Source: Thermodesulfobacteriaceae bacterium (GTDB lineage Bacteria > Desulfobacterota > Thermodesulfobacteria > Thermodesulfobacteriales > Thermodesulfatatoraceae). From it: 64,000 nucleotides of DNA. The position numbers and the translations under genes are program-made. Location of the stretch: NCBI GenBank assembly GCA_015494065.1, contig WGCA01000004.1, forward strand, positions 1 through 64,000, read 5' to 3'. A model generated the notes under the pieces. It had not been told where the DNA came from. It worked only from the letters and a program-made list of their open reading frames with translations, and did no database searches. Positions 45,698-55,395 of this stretch are shown here, in pieces (position 1 is the stretch's first letter; the number at the start of each line of letters is the position of its first letter).

Positions 45698-46813
45698 TCA
45701 TGTCCTCAAAAAGATTTTAAAATTTTCTCGTCCCAAAAGACAGAGGAGCTCGTAGGGGATGAGACCGGTCTTGGCAGCCAGTTCTTCGGCCGGCACTTCG
45801 CGGTTTGGCCCTCCGAGGAGAATGACTTCGTCCCCTATCTTGGCCTCTGGCACTTCGGTGACGTCCAGGGACATCAAACGCATAGAAACCGCCCCTACCA
45901 CCGGTATCTTGCGGCCGCGCAAAAAAGCAAAACCTTGGTTGGAGAGGGCACGCAGATACCCATCGGCATAACCTACCGGGACCAATGCGATTTTCATAGG
46001 TTTTGAAGCAAAATAAAGGGGGCCATAGCCGATGCCCTCCCCGGGCGACACGTCTTTTAAGCTCAAAATGCGGGCCTTCAAGGTCATCACCGGTTTGAGG
46101 CGGATTCTCTTTTGGGCTTCTTGGCAAGGATATACTCCGTAAAGGGCAAGCCCTGGTCTTACCAGGTTATAATGGGTCTTGGGGGCCAAAATGGCAGCCG
46201 CGGAATTGGCCAAATGGGCAAAACGGGGGCGGAAACCAACCTGTTTTAATAAATTCAGGGCCTTTTCAAACCGCCTCAGCTGGTTTTCGGTAAACTGGCA
46301 GGAAGGTTCTTCGCCGCAGGCCAGGTGTGACATCAGCCCTTCAAGCTTTAGTTGTGGATTTTCTCTAATAATTTCTAAGGCCTGTGTCAGATCCTTGCGG
46401 GGTAATCCCAGCCGGTTCATGCCGGTGTCTACCTTCAGGTGAAAGGCACATTTTTTTCCTTCTTTTCTGGTGTAGTCTGCCAAAAGGCGCAATTGATAGA
46501 GGTCCGTGACCACAGGAATGGCTTTGAGACGCAATATTTCTGGCAACCAGGCCGGTTCAAAACCCGAGAGGAGAAAAAGAGGAAGGGCCAACCCCGCCTC
46601 CCTCAACCGCAAGATTTCTTCTAATTCGGAGAGCCCAAAGCCATAAATTCCTTCAGAGGCCAGGGTCTTGGCTACCGGCAAAAGTCCGTGCCCGTAAGCC
46701 TCACTCTTTATCACCGGAAGGATTTGCACCCCTTGAGGGAGTAACCTCTTTAATGATCTGAGGTTTTCAGCCAGGGCCCCCAGGTTAATCTCCAGCCAGA
46801 ATGACCAGCGAAT
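45698..46813 (-). CDS. alr: alanine racemase (apparent ATT start)
   Basis: VIKSEAYGHG PLP lysine; in-frame WLEINLGALAENLRSLKRLLPQGV upstream of the ORF-track start; only ATT fits behind AGGGAGAG before an in-frame TAA. Confidence 0.85.
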   Translation of the reverse strand: MRWSFWLEINLGALAENLRSLKRLLPQGVQILPVIKSEAYGHGLLPVAKTLASEGIYGFGLSELEEILRLREAGLALPLFLLSGFEPAWLPEILRLKAIPVVTDLYQLRLLADYTRKEGKKCAFHLKVDTGMNRLGLPRKDLTQALEIIRENPQLKLEGLMSHLACGEEPSCQFTENQLRRFEKALNLLKQVGFRPRFAHLANSAAAILAPKTHYNLVRPGLALYGVYPCQEAQKRIRLKPVMTLKARILSLKDVSPGEGIGYGPLYFASKPMKIALVPVGYADGYLRALSNQGFAFLRGRKIPVVGAVSMRLMSLDVTEVPEAKIGDEVILLGGPNREVPAEELAAKTGLIPYELLCLLGRENFKIFLRT

Positions 46814-46963
46814 GTTTGCTCTCTCCCTTTAATATTTATTTTTGGTGCGGATAATATTAGTCATATTTATGCATTTGGGGCTTGCGGTAAAGGGCAAATT
46901 GGTTATTCTATCAAAAAGATAGGAAAAGATCCTCTCTAAAAATTCTTTTAAACAGGAGCTTTT

Positions 46964-47728
46964 ATGGCAGAGATACCCATGCTTCAGGTAAAAGACCTCT
47001 GGGTGGAAGTGGAAGGGAAAGAGGTTTTGAAAGGAGTTAACCTTACCATTCCGGTGGGGGAGACTCACGTCCTTTTTGGGCGCAACGGCTCTGGCAAGAC
47101 CTCTCTTCTGATGACCATTATGGGTTTTCCTCAATATCGGGTACGTCACGGCAAGATCCTCTTTAAAGGTGAAGATATTACGGAACTTCCTCCGTACGAA
47201 CGGGCCAAAAAGGGGATAGGGATCATGTTTCAGCGTCCACCCAGCATTAAAGGGGTAAAACTGAAGGAGATGCTGGAGTTGTGTGCCAAGCAAAACGGCT
47301 ACCGGATTCGCGAATTGGCCCAGGAATTCGGTTTTGAACGTTTTCTGGAAAGGGAGGTAAACCTAGGGTTTTCTGGGGGCGAGCTCAAAAAGAGTGAATT
47401 GCTCCAGCTGCTGGCTCAGGATCCGGACCTGGCCTTGATTGACGAGCCCGAGTCCGGAGTAGATATGGAAAATATCGAAGTTATCGGGCGCATGATCCGC
47501 AAACTGCTCCAAAAAGATATTCACCGGCCCCGGCAAAAAAGCGGGCTTATCATTACCCATACGGGTTTTATCCTCAAGTACGTGCCGGCTGACCGGGGTT
47601 ACGTCATGTTGGACGGCAAAATCTATTGTCAAGGGAATCCTCAGGAAATTTTCGAGGGAATCCAAAAACACGGTTATGAGGAGTGTCTAAAATGTCTGAG
47701 AAGAATGGAAACCCCGTTGAACCTTTAA
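46964..47728 (+). CDS. SufC-like ABC ATPase
   Basis: GRNGSGKTSLLMTIMGFPQYRVRHGKILFKGEDIT, FSGGELKKSELLQLLAQDPDLALIDEPESGVD. Confidence 0.88.
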   Translation: MAEIPMLQVKDLWVEVEGKEVLKGVNLTIPVGETHVLFGRNGSGKTSLLMTIMGFPQYRVRHGKILFKGEDITELPPYERAKKGIGIMFQRPPSIKGVKLKEMLELCAKQNGYRIRELAQEFGFERFLEREVNLGFSGGELKKSELLQLLAQDPDLALIDEPESGVDMENIEVIGRMIRKLLQKDIHRPRQKSGLIITHTGFILKYVPADRGYVMLDGKIYCQGNPQEIFEGIQKHGYEECLKCLRRMETPLNL

Positions 47729-48873
47729 AAGTAGAAGAATTTGTTCCGGCCAAAGCGGTAGAACCACCCAAGTCCGTTGATGAACTCACAGAGGAAGAAA
47801 GGGCCCGGCTAAAAGAAGTAGGAATAGACCTTGAGGCGGAAGACAAGCTCGGGCTCTTTATCCAGGCGGACTGCGGGGTGGTCTCCTGTCAATGTGCTCC
47901 GGAGGGATTGGAGCTTTTGCCCATTACCGAGGCCCTAAAAAAGTATGACTGGCTGCGGGAACAATACCTTTGGAAGGCCGTCCCGGCGGAGAAGGACGAA
48001 TTTACCAAGATCACGGCGGAAGATCTGGACGATGGTTATTTTGTTAGGGTCTTTCCCGGAGAGAAGGTCATCTACCCCTTACAGACCTGCCTTTACATCC
48101 GTACGGACCGGGTAGCTCAAAGGGTGCATAATATCGTCATCGTGGAAGAAGGGGCTGAGCTTCATATTATTACTGGCTGTACCACTCATCCTCACGTGAC
48201 TTCCGGCCTCCATATCGGGGTCTCTGAGTTCTACGTCAAAAAAGACGCCAAGTTTACCTACACCATGATTCACGAATGGGGAGAAAACATCCACGTGCGT
48301 CCTCGCACCGGGATCTGGGTAGAAGAAAGAGGAGTGGTAATTTCTAACTACATCTCTTTGGATAAAGTGGGTTCTATCCAGGCCTTTCCCACCTGTCGCC
48401 TCAAAGGGCGAGGGGCCGTGGGGCAGTTTAACTCTATTATTGCGGCCCCGGAAAAGGCTCATCTGGATTTGGGTTCCCGGGTCATTCTTGAGGCCCCGGA
48501 GACCAGGGCCGAGATCATTTCTCGGACGGTCTGTTATGGGGGAGAGGTGATCGCCCGGGGTCACCTCGTGGGTAAGGCCCCGGAAATCAAGGCCCACCTG
48601 GAATGTCAGGGACTTATGCTCACCGACAAGGGCTATATTCTTGCTATTCCGGAGCTTGAGGCCCACGTGGCCAACGTGGACATGTCCCATGAGGCAGCCG
48701 TGGGTAAGATCGCCAGAGAAGAGATCGAATACCTAATGGCCCGGGGCCTGAACGAAGAAGAGGCTACCAGCCTGGTGGTAAGGGGATTTTTGAACGTCCG
48801 TATTGAAGGCCTGCCCCCTGAACTTCAGGAAAAGATCGACCAGGCCATCGAAGAGTCTCGCAAGGGGATGTGA
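47683..48873 (+). CDS. SufB/SufD-like scaffold protein
   Basis: AELHIITGCTTHPH...GLHIGVSEFYV, HLVGKAPEIKAHLECQGLML. Confidence 0.88.
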   Translation: MSKMSEKNGNPVEPLKVEEFVPAKAVEPPKSVDELTEEERARLKEVGIDLEAEDKLGLFIQADCGVVSCQCAPEGLELLPITEALKKYDWLREQYLWKAVPAEKDEFTKITAEDLDDGYFVRVFPGEKVIYPLQTCLYIRTDRVAQRVHNIVIVEEGAELHIITGCTTHPHVTSGLHIGVSEFYVKKDAKFTYTMIHEWGENIHVRPRTGIWVEERGVVISNYISLDKVGSIQAFPTCRLKGRGAVGQFNSIIAAPEKAHLDLGSRVILEAPETRAEIISRTVCYGGEVIARGHLVGKAPEIKAHLECQGLMLTDKGYILAIPELEAHVANVDMSHEAAVGKIAREEIEYLMARGLNEEEATSLVVRGFLNVRIEGLPPELQEKIDQAIEESRKGM

Positions 48874-48881
48874 TTTTTCTT

Positions 48882-48914
48882 AGAGGAGGAGAAGCCCTCT
48901 CTCCTCCTCTTTTA
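48882..48914 (+). terminator. terminator after sufB-like gene
   Basis: AGAGGAGGAGA...TCTCCTCCTCT followed by TTTATAATTTT. Confidence 0.75.
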
Positions 48915-49165
48915 TAATTTTACGGCAGATTTTAACAGTTTTTCCTTTCTTTTGCCCTGAAGCTGCGTCCTCCTCAAAAAGATTTTCGTTTTTTAATGAC
49001 TTGGCAAAAACGCTAGTGTTTGCTAAAAACAGACGCAAATATTTATTTATCGGCATAACTTAATTTTAACTAAACTAAATATTTAAGTGAACTAATAACA
49101 AATGATTAAGGAGGTGAGCATTTTAACTTATTTAAAAAATTATAAAAATCTTAAAGGAGGGCGAG

Positions 49166-51121
49166 ATGGCTTCACACGTTATTTGGCTATTTGTCTTCGT
49201 GGGTCTTTATTGGATTTATTGTATCTTTTGGGGGGTCAAAGGAGCGCGGATCGCTAAGACGGCCTCGGACTATTTTATCGCTGGCCGGCAGATTCCCCTT
49301 TGGGTCTTTGTCTTGGCTGCTACGGCGACCTCTTTTTCCGGTTGGACCTTTATCGGGCACCCGGGTCTTATCTACCGGGATGGTCTTCAGTACGCTTTTG
49401 CCTCTTTTTACGCCATCACCATCCCCTTCACCGGCGTTATCTTCCTTAAGCGCCAGTGGATGCTCGGCAAACGCTTTGGGTACGTGACCCCAGGAGAGAT
49501 GTTTTCTCATTATTACCAGTCAAACATTATTAGGCTTCTCGTCGTCTTGGTGGCCCTTATTTTCTCCATCCCTTATCTTGGCCTTCAGTTCCGGGCCTCA
49601 GGCTTTCTCTTTAACGTCCTTACCGACGGCCTATTAAGCGTCGAGGTTGGGATGTGGCTGCTCTCCATCGTGGTGGTGATTTACGTCATGCTCGGTGGGC
49701 TGCGGGCGGTGGCCTACGTGGATACAGCCCAGTGTATCATGCTTGCCGTGGGTATCGTTATTATCGGTTTAATTACTTTGCACGCGGTAGGGGGCTGGTC
49801 TGCCCTTCAGGAAGGTATTTTTAAGATGAGCCAGGTCGATACCAAGCTTACTCCGGATGGTTATAGCCACTACGTGGCCATCCCCGGGGTGATCCAGTTC
49901 GTAAAATCCGGGCTTCTTGCCAAAGGGGGAGCCTGGACCGGGGTGATGATCCTCACCTATATGTTCGCCCTGATGGGGATCCAGTCTGCTCCGGCCTTCT
50001 CCATGTGGGCCTTCTCCAACAAAAACCCCAAGCCTTTTGCCCCGCAGCAGGTATGGGCCTCTTCGGCGGGCATCGGCTTCATCCTCATCGTCTTTACCGC
50101 CATGCAGGGCCTGGGCGGCCATCTGATCGGAGCAGATTCCAAGCTGCTTGAATTAGGGATAGCCAAAGACGTCCTTAAGCTCGGTAAAGACTTGATGGAA
50201 ATGCCTGGTAAACAGGGAATGCTGGTGCCGGCTCTCATCAGGTTGATGGCAGATTCTGCTCCCTGGCTGGTGGGGATCCTTGCGGTGTGTGCCTTGGCGG
50301 CCATGCAATCCACTGGTTCGGCTTATATGTCCACCGCCAGCGGTATGATCACCCGTGACGTTTATCGTTTCTTTATTAACCCCGACGCCACCCACGCCCA
50401 GCAGAAGCTCGTCGGCCGTATCGCGGTCTTTCTCATCGCCGGGGCGGCACTGCTGGTGGCCACCTACTCCAAAGACGCCCTGGTGCTCTTGGGAGGGCTT
50501 GCGGTGGCTTATGGTTTCCAGATGTGGCCTGCTTTGCTCGGGGTCTGTTATTGGCCCTGGCTTACCAGGCAGGGGGTGATCCTTGGTCTGATCGCCGGTC
50601 TTATCGCCGTTACCTGCACTGAAAGCATCGGCCAGAAGTGGCTGGGCATCAAGGCCTGGGGACGCTGGCCCCTTACCATTCACTCCGCCGGCTGGGGTAT
50701 CATTTTCAATCTCTCTATCGCGATTATCGTCTCGGCCTTCACCCAGGACCGGAAGGCCATGGAACACAAGCTCAAGTTCCACGCCTTCCTTAAGGAACAC
50801 GCCGGTCTTCCGGAAGAAAAGCGGAAACTCATCCCTGTGGCCTGGGCCATTACCCTGGTCTGGTTCTTCTTTGCCATTGGTCCGGGGGCGGTGATCGGTA
50901 ATACCATCTTTGGTAACCCCAAAGATATGAGCACCTGGATCTTCGGGATGCCTTCCATCTGGGCCTGGCAGATTATCTGGTGGGCCTTGGGGGTTTTCAT
51001 GATGTGGTTCCTTGCCTACAAGATGGAGATGTCCACCATGCCGGATAAGGAAATCAAGGCGCTGGTCGAAGATATTGCTGACCTTAAGAAGGCCCGTTTT
51101 GATATCGATATGCCTGATTAA
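49166..51121 (+). CDS. sodium:solute symporter (SSS), acetate-cluster type
   Basis: SDYFIAGRQIPLWVFVLAATATSFSGWTFIGHPGLIYRDG, 13-TM pattern; gene neighbourhood with DUF294 and acs. Confidence 0.88.
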   Translation: MASHVIWLFVFVGLYWIYCIFWGVKGARIAKTASDYFIAGRQIPLWVFVLAATATSFSGWTFIGHPGLIYRDGLQYAFASFYAITIPFTGVIFLKRQWMLGKRFGYVTPGEMFSHYYQSNIIRLLVVLVALIFSIPYLGLQFRASGFLFNVLTDGLLSVEVGMWLLSIVVVIYVMLGGLRAVAYVDTAQCIMLAVGIVIIGLITLHAVGGWSALQEGIFKMSQVDTKLTPDGYSHYVAIPGVIQFVKSGLLAKGGAWTGVMILTYMFALMGIQSAPAFSMWAFSNKNPKPFAPQQVWASSAGIGFILIVFTAMQGLGGHLIGADSKLLELGIAKDVLKLGKDLMEMPGKQGMLVPALIRLMADSAPWLVGILAVCALAAMQSTGSAYMSTASGMITRDVYRFFINPDATHAQQKLVGRIAVFLIAGAALLVATYSKDALVLLGGLAVAYGFQMWPALLGVCYWPWLTRQGVILGLIAGLIAVTCTESIGQKWLGIKAWGRWPLTIHSAGWGIIFNLSIAIIVSAFTQDRKAMEHKLKFHAFLKEHAGLPEEKRKLIPVAWAITLVWFFFAIGPGAVIGNTIFGNPKDMSTWIFGMPSIWAWQIIWWALGVFMMWFLAYKMEMSTMPDKEIKALVEDIADLKKARFDIDMPD

Positions 51122-51123
51122 TA

Positions 51124-51160
51124 AAGAAAAGGGGCGGTTTGCGGCCGCCCCTTCTTTGGT
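51124..51160 (+). terminator. terminator after symporter
   Basis: AAAAGGGGCGG-TTTGCGG-CCGCCCCTT hairpin then TTATTTTT. Confidence 0.7.
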
Positions 51161-51172
51161 TATTTTTATGGT

Positions 51173-51751
51173 ATGCGTCCTGAAGATCTGAAAAATCTCC
51201 TCTTTGGTCTCACGCTGGTAGGTCTCTTAGCTTTAGCCTTTCAATATGTCACCGCCGAACGGGAAGAATTTCCGGGAGAGCTGCTTTATCGTGAAGGTAA
51301 TTATCGTCTGGAACACCAGGAATATGAGCGCGCCCTTGAATGTTTTAAAGAGGTCCAGAAGATAAATCCGAGTTATTATCCTGCTAAACTGGGTGAGGCC
51401 CTGGTTTATCTCCAGACAGAAAAATACCGTCAGGCGCGTTCCATCCTCGATGAACTCATTGAAGAACACCCTGATTTTGCCGAAGCCTGGGCCAACCGCG
51501 GGATTTTAAACGATAGGCAAGGTCGTTATCAGGAGGCTGTTAAAGATTACCGCAAAGCGCTCGAGTTAAAACCCGAGCTGGCCAAGGGGCCCGGTTTTTT
51601 CTACCGACTCCTTTATAACATTAAAGAAAAGCCTCCCACTATAGCCGACCGGCTCAAATACTTGGAAGCTGAGCTGGCCAAACCCCCGGAACAAAGGCTT
51701 TTGCGGGTACCAGAGCTTGACGCCAAACAACCCATCCAGAAGGGGAGCTAA
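51173..51751 (+). CDS. membrane-anchored TPR protein
   Basis: N-terminal TM; GNYRLEHQEYERALECFKEVQKINPSYYPAKLGEALVYLQTEKYRQAR TPRs. Confidence 0.75.
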   Translation: MRPEDLKNLLFGLTLVGLLALAFQYVTAEREEFPGELLYREGNYRLEHQEYERALECFKEVQKINPSYYPAKLGEALVYLQTEKYRQARSILDELIEEHPDFAEAWANRGILNDRQGRYQEAVKDYRKALELKPELAKGPGFFYRLLYNIKEKPPTIADRLKYLEAELAKPPEQRLLRVPELDAKQPIQKGS

Positions 51752-51752
51752 A

Positions 51753-52301
51753 ATGAAAGATTTTTTGCACAATGAAGACCTTTTTCTCATGGTAATCGAC
51801 CCTCAGGAAAAGCTGATGGCAGTTATTGATGAGGCCGACCGGGTGGTCAAAAATATCTCTTTGCTCTTACGTCTGGCCGAGGTCTTCTCCCTTCCCGTCA
51901 TCCCCACCACCCAGTACGTAAAAGGCCTGGGGCCTTACGTAGCGCCGCTTAAAGAGCTTACAGAAAAATGCAAATTTTACGACAAGGTCGAATTTAGCGC
52001 CTTCAAAAACAAGGCCATCGCAGAGGCCTGCGCGGCTTTAGGGCGCAAAACACTTGTCCTCTGCGGGGTTGAGACCCACATTTGCGTTTATCAGACGGCA
52101 CTTTCGGCCAAACTTAACGGCTACGAAGTGGTGGTAGCAGCTGACGCCACCTCCTCCCGCACCAAGGCCAACATGGAATACGGTCTGGCCAGGTTAAGGG
52201 ACCTGGGGGCAGGCCTTTATTCCACGGAAATGATCATTTACGAACTACTGGAGCGGGCTGGCACCCCCGCCTTTAAGGCCCTCTTGCCTTACCTCAAATA
52301 G
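51753..52301 (+). CDS. isochorismatase-family cysteine hydrolase
   Basis: LMVIDPQEKLMAVI; LCGVETHICVYQTALSAK. Confidence 0.87.
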   Translation: MKDFLHNEDLFLMVIDPQEKLMAVIDEADRVVKNISLLLRLAEVFSLPVIPTTQYVKGLGPYVAPLKELTEKCKFYDKVEFSAFKNKAIAEACAALGRKTLVLCGVETHICVYQTALSAKLNGYEVVVAADATSSRTKANMEYGLARLRDLGAGLYSTEMIIYELLERAGTPAFKALLPYLK

Positions 52302-53759
52302 ATGTTACCTGGCCGTTTAAGGTTAAGAACCAGTTTTATAATAGTTTGGTTAGGGGGGGTAATTTTGCCCTTTTTGGCAGGGCTTATCTGGCTCTATTTT
52401 CAGATCCCCTCTAAAGACGCACGTTTTACCTTTTATCTCTTTGTGTACGGGTTTGCCTACGCCTTTTGGTCCCTTTTCCTGATGATGCTTATTTACCGCG
52501 GTCCCCTTACGGAAATCAGGCGTTTGGCCCGCCAGGCCGAAATATTGGTTATGGAACACGCCCGCGATCTGGTAAGGGAAGAAGAGGCCCCAGGGCACTC
52601 TTTGGAGGCCCTGGCCAATTATCTGGAAAAACTCGGGGCCGCGTTTCGCAAACGATCCCTTGAGCTGGAACGCTTGGTCAAAGAAACTACCGCTCGGCTG
52701 AGACTCGAGAAAGACGTCCTTTCCCTTATCTTGCAAAACATTGCCGAAGCCGTCCTGGTAGTAAGTAAAGATTTTCGCATCGTGCTGGTCAACCCCGCAG
52801 CGGTGAGGCTTTTTGGTCCGGAAAAGGCCTTTTTAGGGGGCAGTGCCCTCTCCCTTTTTGAGCGCGATTTTTTGGTCTCCCTCTTTGAGAAATTGCAGAC
52901 CTCGGAGTGCAATTGCTTGCCGGTTCGGGTGAACAGTTTTAAGGGTTCGGCCTGCCTTTTGCGGGACGAAAATGGGACCGTGTTGGGTATGGTCCTTAGT
53001 TTTACTGCCCCGGCCTCGGCTGAGGCCGTACCAGCTAAAACGATAGAGGACCTTTCTAGTCTAAAGATTACCGAACGCCCTGAGGGTTGGCGCCCCATCG
53101 CCTACGATTTTGACCTCTTTGAAAGTATCCACCCAGGGGCTGAGCTGCTCAAAAAACCCCTTCGTGAGCTGGTCTATACGGCTTTTGACACGGAGACCAC
53201 TGGCCTTGAACCCTCTCGGGGCGACAGGATTGTGGCCATCGGGGCGGTAAGGATTGAGAAAGGAAAGATCTTAAAAGACGCCATTTTCCACACCCTGGTA
53301 AATCCCGAGCGTCCCATTCCCCCTTCCGCCACCAAAATCCACGGTATCACCGAGGAGATGGTAAAAGACAAGCCTCCCTTGCGAGAAGTGCTTCCCAAGT
53401 TCCTTGCCTTTTGCAGGGATACCGTACTGGTGGCCCACAACGCCGCCTTTGACCTTAAGTTTTTGGAAATTGAGGCCGAAAAGCTGGGACTTAAGATCGA
53501 TTTTCCCGTGGTGGATACCCTTTTTATTTCTTATGGTTTATTTGAGGAGTTTGAAGACCACAATTTGGACACCATCGCTGAAAAGTTGGGGATCCCGGTG
53601 GCGGGGCTTCACAGTGCCTTGGGAGACGCCTTTTTGACGGCGGAGATTTATCTTCGTTTTATTCCGCACTTGGAGCGGCGGGGTATCAAGACGCTGGAAG
53701 AGCTTTTTGCGTTTTGTCGCAAGATGTATGCCTTAAAGAAACTCCAACAACAATTTTAG
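52302..53759 (+). CDS. membrane protein with PAS domain and C-terminal DEDDh (DnaQ-like) exonuclease
   Basis: TM pair; PAS AVLVVSKDFRIVLVNPAAVRLFG; FDTETTGLEPSRGDRIVAIGAVRI, HNAAFDLKFL. Confidence 0.88.
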   Translation: MLPGRLRLRTSFIIVWLGGVILPFLAGLIWLYFQIPSKDARFTFYLFVYGFAYAFWSLFLMMLIYRGPLTEIRRLARQAEILVMEHARDLVREEEAPGHSLEALANYLEKLGAAFRKRSLELERLVKETTARLRLEKDVLSLILQNIAEAVLVVSKDFRIVLVNPAAVRLFGPEKAFLGGSALSLFERDFLVSLFEKLQTSECNCLPVRVNSFKGSACLLRDENGTVLGMVLSFTAPASAEAVPAKTIEDLSSLKITERPEGWRPIAYDFDLFESIHPGAELLKKPLRELVYTAFDTETTGLEPSRGDRIVAIGAVRIEKGKILKDAIFHTLVNPERPIPPSATKIHGITEEMVKDKPPLREVLPKFLAFCRDTVLVAHNAAFDLKFLEIEAEKLGLKIDFPVVDTLFISYGLFEEFEDHNLDTIAEKLGIPVAGLHSALGDAFLTAEIYLRFIPHLERRGIKTLEELFAFCRKMYALKKLQQQF

Positions 53760-53769
53760 GAGGCCGCCT

Positions 53770-55290
53770 GTGGCCGAAGCCATCCCCAAAGAAGACGATC
53801 TTTCTCTGGCTTTCGTTAAGAAGCGGCTAGAAGTAATGAATCGTTTAAACGTCTTTCCTTATCACGCTTCGGTGCGAGAGATCATGGTCTCCCCCGCTTA
53901 TTCCTGCCGGGTTGATTGTTCCATCCGGGAAGTGGCCAAAGAAATGGCGCGCAGACGTATTTCTTCAGCGGTGGTGGTAGACGGGCAAGGGCGGGTCGTG
54001 GGGATTATTACCGAACGGGACATCCTCGTCAAAGTCGTTTCCCGGGACACGGTGGATCCCGCCCGTACGCCGGCGGCGGCCATCATGAGTGCTCCGGCGA
54101 TCACCATTTCACCCAAAGACAAAGTTTACCGGGCCCTTAGTCTCCTAGCCCGTTACGGGATCAAACACTTACCCGTAGTAGAAGGGGGAAGGCTCGTAGG
54201 CATCGTTACCCTGCGTCATCTCCTTCGCCTGGCCCACCAGGAACCCCTCCTCATTATCGGCAAGATCGAGCTGGCCCAGAGTGCCGAGGAACTTGCCGAA
54301 GTAAAGGCCGAACTCCCGGCCATGGTGGCCAACCGCCTTTCAGCCGGTATTTCTGCCGTGGACACCATGACCATGCTCTCTCTCATTCATCAGGATCTTC
54401 ACCGCCGGGCCTTTGAACTGGCCCTTAAAGAGATGCCAGAGGCCCCCCCTGTTCCCTACTGTCTTTTTGTGACAGGCAGTCACGGACGGGGGGAGGCCTT
54501 ACTTGCGCCGGATCAGGACCATGGCCTGATCATCGCCGATTACCCCGACGCCCATTACGAAAAAATAGACGGCTATTTTCGGGAGCTGGCCACCAAATTT
54601 GGCCAAAACTTAGAAAAGATCGGTTATCCCCGCTGTCCTGGCTATATCATGAGCGAAAACCCCCTGTGGCGCAAACGTTACCAGGAATGGCTCAAGCAAT
54701 TCCTCATCTGGCTTGAGCTGGCCAGTTACCATACGGTGCGTTACTTGACTCTGGTCTTTGACGCCGCCCCGCTGATGGGCGATTTCCCCCTCTTTTTTGG
54801 TCTCAAACGATTTTTTCTGGAAAAGATTCAGGAGTACCACAACGTCATTCGCCAGATGTTCGAAGAAGAGGCAGGCCATAAGGTACCTTTGGGCATGTTC
54901 AATAAATTTATCGTAGAAAAAGAAGGGCCGCATAAGGGTCAGCTCCACCTGAAACGCAGCGGCCTCATTTTTGTGGTGGAGGCCGCCCGGGTGCTCTGCT
55001 TAAAAGAGGGAATTGCCGAAGTCTCGACCCTTGACCGGATAAAGGCCCTCAAAGAGAGGCATTTTATTTCCGCTCAAGACGCCGAATACGCCGAACACGC
55101 CTTCCATATCCTGGTACACTACGCCTTGCAGACCCAGGTCCAGCATTGGCAAAAGGGCGAACCGGTAAGCTACTGGCTGAATCCCCAAGAACTCTCTGCC
55201 CATGACCGCGATATGCTCCGTTACGCCTTTCAGGCCATCAAGCGTCTCAAAGATCTGGTTGAGTCAGCCTTTGGGTATCTAATTCTTTAA
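53770..55290 (+). CDS. CBS-domain/DUF294 nucleotidyltransferase-like signal-transduction protein
   Basis: Two CBS motifs (GIITERDILVKVV; HLPVVEGGRLVGIVTLRHLLRL), FVTGSHGRGEALLAPDQDHGLI; GTG start. Confidence 0.88.
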   Translation: MAEAIPKEDDLSLAFVKKRLEVMNRLNVFPYHASVREIMVSPAYSCRVDCSIREVAKEMARRRISSAVVVDGQGRVVGIITERDILVKVVSRDTVDPARTPAAAIMSAPAITISPKDKVYRALSLLARYGIKHLPVVEGGRLVGIVTLRHLLRLAHQEPLLIIGKIELAQSAEELAEVKAELPAMVANRLSAGISAVDTMTMLSLIHQDLHRRAFELALKEMPEAPPVPYCLFVTGSHGRGEALLAPDQDHGLIIADYPDAHYEKIDGYFRELATKFGQNLEKIGYPRCPGYIMSENPLWRKRYQEWLKQFLIWLELASYHTVRYLTLVFDAAPLMGDFPLFFGLKRFFLEKIQEYHNVIRQMFEEEAGHKVPLGMFNKFIVEKEGPHKGQLHLKRSGLIFVVEAARVLCLKEGIAEVSTLDRIKALKERHFISAQDAEYAEHAFHILVHYALQTQVQHWQKGEPVSYWLNPQELSAHDRDMLRYAFQAIKRLKDLVESAFGYLIL

Positions 55291-55395
55291 AGAAGTTTTT
55301 TAAATTTTCTGAATTTATAGCCTCTCCAAAGGGGGTTCACACGTCGTCCAAAATTTGCTATGCAGTGCAAAACAAGACTTAAGGGGAGGTGTGTG

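Noticed and set aside
48998-49025. TTGGCAAAAACGCTAGTGTTTGCT upstream of the symporter as a second sigma54 promoter
   Set aside because: The GG-to-GC spacing is not the required 10 nt.
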